A stretch of 41,058 nucleotides of DNA, taken from contig CAZUGZ010000014.1 of NCBI GenBank assembly GCA_964620555.1, positions 1 through 41,058 on the forward strand, given 5' to 3'. The notes under the pieces are model-generated. The model searched no databases, was not told the origin of the DNA, and saw only the letters and a program-made list of their open reading frames with translations. The stretch is from JAPOQD01 sp964620555. GTDB taxonomy: Bacteria; Pseudomonadota; Gammaproteobacteria; Pseudomonadales; Halieaceae. Both the position numbers and the translations under genes were made by a program. Of the stretch, positions 35,587 through 41,058 are shown one piece after another. Every line of letters starts with the position of its first letter. Position 1 is the stretch's first letter.

Positions 35587-36650
35587 GCTAACGACATCAC
35601 CCAGCCGAAGGGGTCGTCGCGCAGCCCGTATTGAATTCCGGTCAGTTCATCAAACAGCCGCTGGGCCACCGGCCCGGTCTGGTTGCCGTTGATTTCGTAG
35701 ACCTTCGAGCCCAGCGCCAGCCTGCCCACCGGTGAGATGGCCGCGGCGGTGCCGCAACCGAACACTTCGGTGATCCCGCCGTTTTCGATATCCGCCAGTA
35801 GCGAGTGAATGTCCAGCCGCTCCTCTCTCACCCGGTAGCCCAGGACCGGGGCCAGTTGCAGCACCGAATCCCGGGTGATTCCCGGCAGGATGCTGCCGCC
35901 CAAAGTGGGGGTGACGATGGTTTCGCCAGCGTACACAAAGCAGATGTTCATGGCGCCCACTTCCTCCACGTAGCGGCCCTCGATGGCATCCAGCCACAAC
36001 ACCTGGGTGTAGCCCAGGCGCGCGGCCTCCTCGCTCACCAACAGGCTGGCGGCGTAGTTGCCGCCGGTCTTGGCTTCTCCGACGCCGCCGACCACGGCGC
36101 GACGGTAGACATCGGAGATATAGACCGACACCGGATTGAAACCCTGTTCAAAGTACGGCCCGGACGGGCCGGTGATGATGCAGTGCAGGTAACTGCTGGC
36201 CGCACCCAGACCCAGTCTGGGGGTGGTGGCAATCATGAACGGGCGGATGTAGAGAGATGACCCCTCGACCTCGGGGACCCAGTTGCGGTCCAGTTTCACC
36301 AGCGTCAGCAGTGCCTCCATGTGCTCCTCTTCCGGTACCTCCGGCATCACCATGCGGGAGGCGGAGGCGTTGAAGCGTCGCAGGTTCTGCTCGGGCCGGA
36401 ACAGGTTGATACCGCCGTCGGCGCGGCGGTAGGCCTTCAGTCCCTCGAACACGGTCTGGCCGTAGTGCAGTGCCGCGGCGGCGGGGGCCAGCGAAAAATC
36501 CTGGTAGGGGCCGATGTGGGCGTCGTGCCAACCGACTCCCTGCGTGTAGTTCTGGGTGAACATGTGGTCCGAGAAAACCGTGCCAAAGCGGATGTCCTGG
36601 GGGAACGAACCCCGCTCACTTGCGGGCAGGGCGTGAATCGAGAGGGCCAT
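35583..36650 (-). CDS. ilvE: Branched-chain amino-acid aminotransferase
   Basis: 355 residues, fold-type IV PLP enzyme of the longer (type II) bacterial BCAT group. ATG 36650 (MALSIHALPASERGS) has CGGAG ten bases upstream; an in-frame extension to 37118 overlaps the regulator antisense and is rejected. The PLP Lys is residue 194 in GEAKTGGNYAASL; LHYGQTVFEGLKAYR and the C-terminal EVFGCGTAAAISPVG are typical. Interconverts Leu, Ile, Val and their 2-oxo acids. Downstream of an Lrp-type regulator on the same strand (101-base gap), hence likely one transcript. Confidence 0.97.
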   Translation of the reverse strand: MALSIHALPASERGSFPQDIRFGTVFSDHMFTQNYTQGVGWHDAHIGPYQDFSLAPAAAALHYGQTVFEGLKAYRRADGGINLFRPEQNLRRFNASASRMVMPEVPEEEHMEALLTLVKLDRNWVPEVEGSSLYIRPFMIATTPRLGLGAASSYLHCIITGPSGPYFEQGFNPVSVYISDVYRRAVVGGVGEAKTGGNYAASLLVSEEAARLGYTQVLWLDAIEGRYVEEVGAMNICFVYAGETIVTPTLGGSILPGITRDSVLQLAPVLGYRVREERLDIHSLLADIENGGITEVFGCGTAAAISPVGRLALGSKVYEINGNQTGPVAQRLFDELTGIQYGLRDDPFGWVMSLA

Positions 36651-36751
36651 GAAGGAACTGCTCCGAAAGATTTTCAGGGGCGTGGCGTGGTGTCGTTTCC
36701 AGTATACCGCAACCGCCGCGGTGAATTCCGCAGTGCCGGTTGCGGAAACGG

Positions 36752-37228
36752 TCATAGTTGGCTGAATAATGGCAACTCGGTGGAGTTCTTGATCTCGGTA
36801 ACCGCGATGTGGGAGTGAATTTCTCCAATGTGCTCCAGGCCGGTCAGTTGCTCCCGCACAAAGCGCTCGTAGTGCCGTATGTCCCGGGCCACGATTTTCA
36901 GCATGTAGTCCCAGCTTCCCGCCATGGTGTAGCACTCCAGCACCTCCGGGAAGCCGGTCACCTGCCGTTCGAAAGCCTCCAGGTAGCGGAGCCCCTGATT
37001 CGACAGGTTGACGGTGGCGAACACCACCACCTCCATGCCCAGTTTTTCCCGGCTCAGCAAGGCCACCCGCCGTTCGATCAGGCCCTCCTCCTGCAGGCGA
37101 TTGATGCGGCGCCAGCACGGCGACTGGGACAGATTGATGCGTTCGGCAATCTGCTGGGAAGTCAGGCCGGCATCGCGTTGCAACAGGTCCAGTATCTTGC
37201 GGTCCGAAGGGCTGATTTCAGTGTTCAT
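36752..37228 (-). CDS. Lrp/AsnC-family transcriptional regulator
   Basis: 158 residues. N-terminal helix-turn-helix at about residues 20-50 (LTSQQIAERINLSQSPCWRRI) and C-terminal RAM ligand-binding/oligomerisation domain (about 70-145; CYTMAGSWDYMLKIVARD). Members sense amino acids. Flanked by ilvE on one side and divergent from a 2-oxoacid ferredoxin oxidoreductase on the other, which suggests leucine- or aromatic-amino-acid-responsive control of both. No strong Shine-Dalgarno is seen. The intergenic palindrome is a candidate operator. Confidence 0.95.
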   Translation of the reverse strand: MNTEISPSDRKILDLLQRDAGLTSQQIAERINLSQSPCWRRINRLQEEGLIERRVALLSREKLGMEVVVFATVNLSNQGLRYLEAFERQVTGFPEVLECYTMAGSWDYMLKIVARDIRHYERFVREQLTGLEHIGEIHSHIAVTEIKNSTELPLFSQL

Positions 37229-37240
37229 GATTTAGATAAT

Positions 37241-37305
37241 ATATTCTTTATATTAACAATAAAAGAATATTATAGTTACTTATAACGATTTAACAAGGTT
37301 ATAAA
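37241..37305. promoter_or_regulatory. Divergent lrp / ferredoxin-oxidoreductase promoter region with palindrome
   Basis: AT-rich. ATATTCTTT (37241-37249) and AAAGAATAT (37262-37270) are perfect 9-bp arms, centre-to-centre 21 bases, about two helix turns, suitable for an Lrp-type dimer. On the minus strand TTGTTA (37296-37291), 16-base spacer, TATAAT (37274-37269) is a likely lrp promoter, and the palindrome covers its start site. On the plus strand TATAAA (37300-37305) may be the -10 for the oxidoreductase; its -35 is poor. Confidence 0.6.
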
Positions 37306-37378
37306 ACATAAATCTGTCCACAAGATGGCGTTACCATTTTTCCATGGTGAGCCCACGGGGCAGCGGCGGAGAAAAGCC

Positions 37379-40300
37379 ATGACAATGCGCCAGATATCAC
37401 TCGACGACAAATACGCACTGGATACCACCCGCGCCTACATGACCGGAATAGAGGCGTTGGTGCGACTTCCCATCCTGCAGCACCAGCGCGACCGGGAGCG
37501 CGGGCTCAACACCGCCGGCTTCATTTCCGGCTATCGGGGTTCGCCTCTGGCTGGCCTCGATCAGGCCCTGTGGCGGGCGCAGCGTTACCTGGATGCCCAC
37601 CACATCAAGTTCCAGCCCGGCATCAACGAGGACCTGGCCGCCACGGCCGTGTGGGGCAGTCAGCAGGTCGGCCTGTTCGAGGGTGCAAGATTCGACGGTG
37701 TGTTTGGCATGTGGTATGGCAAGGGGCCTGGGGTGGATCGCAGCATGGACGCGATTCGGCACGCCAATGCCTTTGGAACCTCGCCCCACGGTGGCGTACT
37801 GGCCGTGGCCGGGGACGACCACGCCAGTAAATCTTCGACCCTGCCGCACCAGTCCGAGCACATGTTCATCGGTGCCTCCATTCCCGTGTTGAGTCCGGCC
37901 AATGTCCAGGAGGTACTGGACCTGGGTATATTCGGCTGGGAGCTGTCCCGCTATTGCGGCACCTGGGTGGCTCTCAAGGCCATTACCGAAAATATGGATT
38001 CGGCCATTTCCGCAGAGATCGACCCGCGCCGGGTCAGCATCCGCTTACCGGAAGATTTTGAATTGCCGGTCGATGGCGTGCATGCCCGCTGGCCCGACAC
38101 CGCCCTGGAACAGGAACTGCGCCTCAACAAGTACAAGATCTATGCGGCCCGGGAATTTGCCCGCGTCAATGGTCTCAACCGGGTGGTGGTCGACGGCCCC
38201 CACGCCCGCCTGGGTATCATGACCACCGGTAAAGCCTACCTCGACGTGATGCAGGCCCTGGAAGACCTGGGGCTCGACCGGTCCAGGGCCGCGGCCCTCG
38301 GCCTGCGGGTGTTCAAGGTGGGCATGAGTTGGCCGCTGGACCCGGTCAGCACCCATGCCTTCGCCCAGGGCCTGGAAGAGATCCTGGTGGTGGAGGAGAA
38401 GCGATCCATCCTCGAAGACCAACTCACCGGGCAACTCTACAACTGGCCGGTGGACCGCCGCCCGCGGGTGTTCGGTGAATTCGATGAAGCGGGCAGAGAC
38501 CTGCTGCCGAACCTGGGCGAGTTGACCCCTGCCATGGTGGCCCGCGCCATAGCCGCACGTATGAGCAGTTTTCACCGGGACGAAACCATCGAGCGGCGAC
38601 TGGCTTTTTACCAGCGCAAGGAGCGGTCCCTCGCCCGCTCCCGGAACAAGCTGCACCGCCTGCCCCACTATTGCTCCGGATGTCCGCACAACAGTTCGAC
38701 CCGGATCCCCGAGGGCAGCCGCAGCCTCGGTGGCATCGGTTGCCATTACATGGGCGTTTGGGAAAAGGGTGATCGAGCCGCGCAGACCTTTTCCCAGATG
38801 GGCGGCGAGGGAGCGAGCTGGGTGGGGCAGGCGCCCTTTACCGACACGCCACACGTATTTCAGAATCTCGGCGATGGCACCTACATCCACTCCGGGTTGC
38901 TCGCCATTCGTCAGGCATTGGCGGCCGGGGTCAACATCACCTACAAGATTCTGTACAACGACGCCGTGGCCATGACCGGTGGACAGGCGCTGGATGGCAA
39001 CCTGTCGGTGGCACAGATGGTCCGGCAACTGCAGGGTGAGGGCGTGCAACGCCTGGCCCTGGTCTCCGACGCACCGGAGCGGCACCGCGCCGCCATCGAA
39101 CCTTTCCCGGGTTTCAGTCTCAGCCATCGGGACGATCTGATCCGTATCGAAAAGGAATTGCGCGCGACGCCCGGCACCACCGTGCTGCTTTACGAGCAGA
39201 CCTGTGCCGCCGAAAAACGTCGCCGTCGCAAGCGCGGCCTGCTGGCGGACCCGGCCAGGCGGGTGCTGATCCATCGCGAGGTGTGTGAGGGGTGTGGCGA
39301 TTGCAGTACCCAGTCGAACTGCCTGTCGGTTTTGCCGGTGGAGACCGAGTTGGGGCGCAAGCGCAGGATCGATCAGGGCTCCTGCAACAAGGACTACTCG
39401 TGCCTCAAGGGTTTCTGCCCCAGCTTCGTTACCGTGCTGGGTGGCCGTTTGAAACGGCGCAGCGTTACCGCGGATGACTTTCCGGAACTGCCGCAACCGG
39501 TACTCGCGGGTATCGAGCAGCAGCCCTGGAATATCGTGGTGGCGGGTGTGGGCGGCACCGGGGTACTCACCGTTGCCGCGCTGATTGCCATCGCCGGGCA
39601 CATCGAGGGCAAGGGTTGCGCCACCATGAACCAGACCGGTCTGGCGCAGAAGTTCGGCGCGGTGGTCAGCCACGTGCGCATTGGCCGACGCCAGTCGGAC
39701 ATCAACGCGGTGCGCATTCCCGCCGGTGACGCCGACCTGTTGCTGGGTTGCGACCTGGTGGTGGCAGCCGACGACGAGGCGCTGGCCAAGGTCAATGTGG
39801 AGCGCACGCGGGCCGTCGTCAACGAATACGAATCCATCACCGGCGACTTCATCGCCGATCCGGACCTGGAATTTCCGGCGCAGGCCCTGCAAGCCACCAT
39901 CACCGAGGAAGTGGGTGCGGGCAAGGTGGAATTTCTCAATGTGACGGAACTGGCCAGCGGCCTGTTGGGCGACTCCATCGGCGGCAACCTGTTCCTGCTG
40001 GGCTACGCCCTGCAGCGCGGCTGGCTGCCGGTGGGGGCCGAGGCGCTGCAGCAGGCGATCAGCCTCAATGGCGTGGCGGTGGAGTTCAACCAGCGGGCCC
40101 TGCTGTGGGGCCGGCGCGCGGCCGTCGACCTGGGGCGAGTGACCGAACTTGCCCGCCCGCAGCCCCGCTTCCAGGCCCTGGAGCGAGTCGAAGATATCGT
40201 CGCTGACCGCTGCCGGCGGCTGACGGATTACCAGGGCCCGGCCCTGGCCCGGCGCTATCGGCAGCAGGTGCAGGAGATAGTGGCGCTGGAAGCGCGGCAG

Positions 40301-40885
40301 GTACCGGATGCCGGGCAAAAACTGAGCCGGGCGGTGGCTCGCAACCTGTACCGGTTACTGGCCTACAAGGATGAGTACGAGGTAGCCCGCCTGTATACCA
40401 GCCCGGCCTTCCGCGCGCAGCTGGAAGCCGAGTTCGAGGGGCAGTTCAAGCGCGACTACCGGCTGCAATTCCACCTGGCGCCGCCGCTGCTGGCCAGGCG
40501 GGATGCGGAGACCGGACTGCCGCGCAAACGCACTCTGGGCGGATGGGTGCTGCCGCTGTTCTGGGTACTGGCGAAGATGCGCCGCCTGCGCGGCACCGCG
40601 CTGGATCCGTTCGGCTACAGTGCCGATCGCAAGCTCGAGCGGCAACTGATTGCCGAGTACCAAAGCCTGTTGGCCGAGTTGGTACAGTGCCTGCGCCGGG
40701 ACAACTATGACACCGCCGTGGAACTGGCCAGCCTGCCGGCACAGGTGCGGGGCTTCGGAGCGATAAAATCCCGCAACCTGGGACTGCAGCGGCCGCGACG
40801 CGAGCAGTTGTTGCGGGCCCTGCGCGAGGACGACCGCGAAGTTGTGGAAGTGTTTAGCGCCCGCGCTTGCGCTTCACGATGTTGA
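37379..40885 (+). CDS. Indolepyruvate/2-oxoacid ferredoxin oxidoreductase, single-chain fusion
   Basis: 1168 residues. ATG 37379 (MTMRQISLDDKYALD) is preferred over 37325: GGAG lies seven bases upstream. Order: alpha-type pyrimidine/TPP-pairing domain (1-400), TPP-binding beta domain with HYCSGCPHNSST and GDGTYIHSG, a 4Fe-4S segment with CEGCGDCSTQSNC and CNKDYSCLKGFC, gamma-type domain with VAGVGGTGVLTVAAL, then a C-terminal DUF6537-like region. Found in aerobic proteobacteria as one chain replacing IorA/IorB. It decarboxylates aryl- or branched 2-oxo acids, made by aminotransferases such as the nearby IlvE, to acyl-CoA with ferredoxin reduction. Exact substrate unknown. Confidence 0.93.
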   Translation: MTMRQISLDDKYALDTTRAYMTGIEALVRLPILQHQRDRERGLNTAGFISGYRGSPLAGLDQALWRAQRYLDAHHIKFQPGINEDLAATAVWGSQQVGLFEGARFDGVFGMWYGKGPGVDRSMDAIRHANAFGTSPHGGVLAVAGDDHASKSSTLPHQSEHMFIGASIPVLSPANVQEVLDLGIFGWELSRYCGTWVALKAITENMDSAISAEIDPRRVSIRLPEDFELPVDGVHARWPDTALEQELRLNKYKIYAAREFARVNGLNRVVVDGPHARLGIMTTGKAYLDVMQALEDLGLDRSRAAALGLRVFKVGMSWPLDPVSTHAFAQGLEEILVVEEKRSILEDQLTGQLYNWPVDRRPRVFGEFDEAGRDLLPNLGELTPAMVARAIAARMSSFHRDETIERRLAFYQRKERSLARSRNKLHRLPHYCSGCPHNSSTRIPEGSRSLGGIGCHYMGVWEKGDRAAQTFSQMGGEGASWVGQAPFTDTPHVFQNLGDGTYIHSGLLAIRQALAAGVNITYKILYNDAVAMTGGQALDGNLSVAQMVRQLQGEGVQRLALVSDAPERHRAAIEPFPGFSLSHRDDLIRIEKELRATPGTTVLLYEQTCAAEKRRRRKRGLLADPARRVLIHREVCEGCGDCSTQSNCLSVLPVETELGRKRRIDQGSCNKDYSCLKGFCPSFVTVLGGRLKRRSVTADDFPELPQPVLAGIEQQPWNIVVAGVGGTGVLTVAALIAIAGHIEGKGCATMNQTGLAQKFGAVVSHVRIGRRQSDINAVRIPAGDADLLLGCDLVVAADDEALAKVNVERTRAVVNEYESITGDFIADPDLEFPAQALQATITEEVGAGKVEFLNVTELASGLLGDSIGGNLFLLGYALQRGWLPVGAEALQQAISLNGVAVEFNQRALLWGRRAAVDLGRVTELARPQPRFQALERVEDIVADRCRRLTDYQGPALARRYRQQVQEIVALEARQVPDAGQKLSRAVARNLYRLLAYKDEYEVARLYTSPAFRAQLEAEFEGQFKRDYRLQFHLAPPLLARRDAETGLPRKRTLGGWVLPLFWVLAKMRRLRGTALDPFGYSADRKLERQLIAEYQSLLAELVQCLRRDNYDTAVELASLPAQVRGFGAIKSRNLGLQRPRREQLLRALREDDREVVEVFSARACASRC

Positions 40886-40901
40886 CTGGGGTGTTGGCCT
40901 G

Positions 40902-41058
40902 CTATGCCGAATTCCTGATCGCCGTCGCGTAGGCAGCGAGGTCCGATGTGCTCATCCGAACGACAGGCGCGGCGATTTCCGGTGAGTTATGCTTGACGTA
41001 ATGCGGGGGCCGCCGCGTTCGGGCCTTCTCCGGCTTTGCCCGTAGCGCTTCCCGCAAG
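40902..41058 (-). CDS. Possible 3' end of a gene running off the right edge (hypothetical)
   Basis: On the minus strand the frame ending at a TAG (40902-40904) is open for 51 codons to the window edge. The visible product is basic at first (KPEKARTRRPPHYVKH) and ends SDLAAYATAIRNSA. It resembles no family I know. The same frame continues for 15 more sense codons past the TAG to a TAA at 40854, inside the oxidoreductase 3' end. An open frame of this length in GC-rich DNA can occur by chance. Confidence 0.3.
   Translation of the reverse strand, partial: LREALRAKPEKARTRRPPHYVKHNSPEIAAPVVRMSTSDLAAYATAIRNSA

Noticed and set aside
35583..37118. 511-codon reading of ilvE
   Set aside because: The first 156 codons overlap the regulator gene in another frame and are not BCAT-like; the family start is at 36650.
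38045..40318. 757-codon minus-strand frame opposite the ferredoxin oxidoreductase
   Set aside because: Antisense of a well-defined multi-domain enzyme; no family signature in translation.

Overview
The window is a high-GC chromosomal segment of a gammaproteobacterium. The evidence is a proteobacterial rpoC, a complete S10-spc-alpha ribosomal protein run ending rpoA-rplQ in the gammaproteobacterial order, a SirB2-family gene, an outer-membrane OmpA protein and a zinc-free long-form S14. I cannot name the genus from the sequence.

Layout. 1-3103 is the 3' two thirds of rpoC. The usual rpoC-rpsL junction is interrupted by 7.6 kb of accessory genes: a SirB2-like membrane protein (+), then four minus-strand genes: a SulP anion transporter with STAS and degenerate cyclic-nucleotide-binding-like domains, a Fic-domain protein, a phosphoribosyltransferase and a RecD2-like helicase. 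A 24-bp direct-repeat array lies over a predicted promoter in front of the Fic gene. The str operon follows (rpsL, rpsG, fusA, 10758-13885). tuf does not follow fusA. That slot holds a terminator-like hairpin, a large secreted FN3/Calx-beta protein with a C-terminal beta-barrel, and an OmpA-family protein. A near-consensus sigma70 promoter at 18297-18325 then opens the 27-gene run rpsJ to rplQ (18395-32096), with a second promoter in front of rpsM.

Twenty bases after rplQ, without an obvious terminator, come three tightly coupled genes (32117-35564): a HAD-UbiA fusion, a DprE1-like FAD oxidase and a DprE2-like short-chain reductase. Together they look like a compact polyprenyl-phosphate D-arabinose donor pathway of the kind known from mycobacteria and a few Gram-negatives. 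The DprE1 homologue carries Ala where mycobacterial DprE1 has its drug-target Cys. This cluster is the most interesting metabolic observation here.

The right end is an amino-acid module. ilvE (branched-chain aminotransferase) lies behind an Lrp/AsnC regulator on the minus strand. Divergent from these is a giant single-chain indolepyruvate/2-oxoacid:ferredoxin oxidoreductase (+). The AT-rich divergent region holds a 9-bp-arm palindrome suited to an Lrp-type regulator. Transamination by IlvE and oxidative decarboxylation by the ferredoxin oxidoreductase are consecutive steps of amino-acid breakdown, so co-regulation is plausible. A possible gene fragment runs off the right edge on the minus strand.
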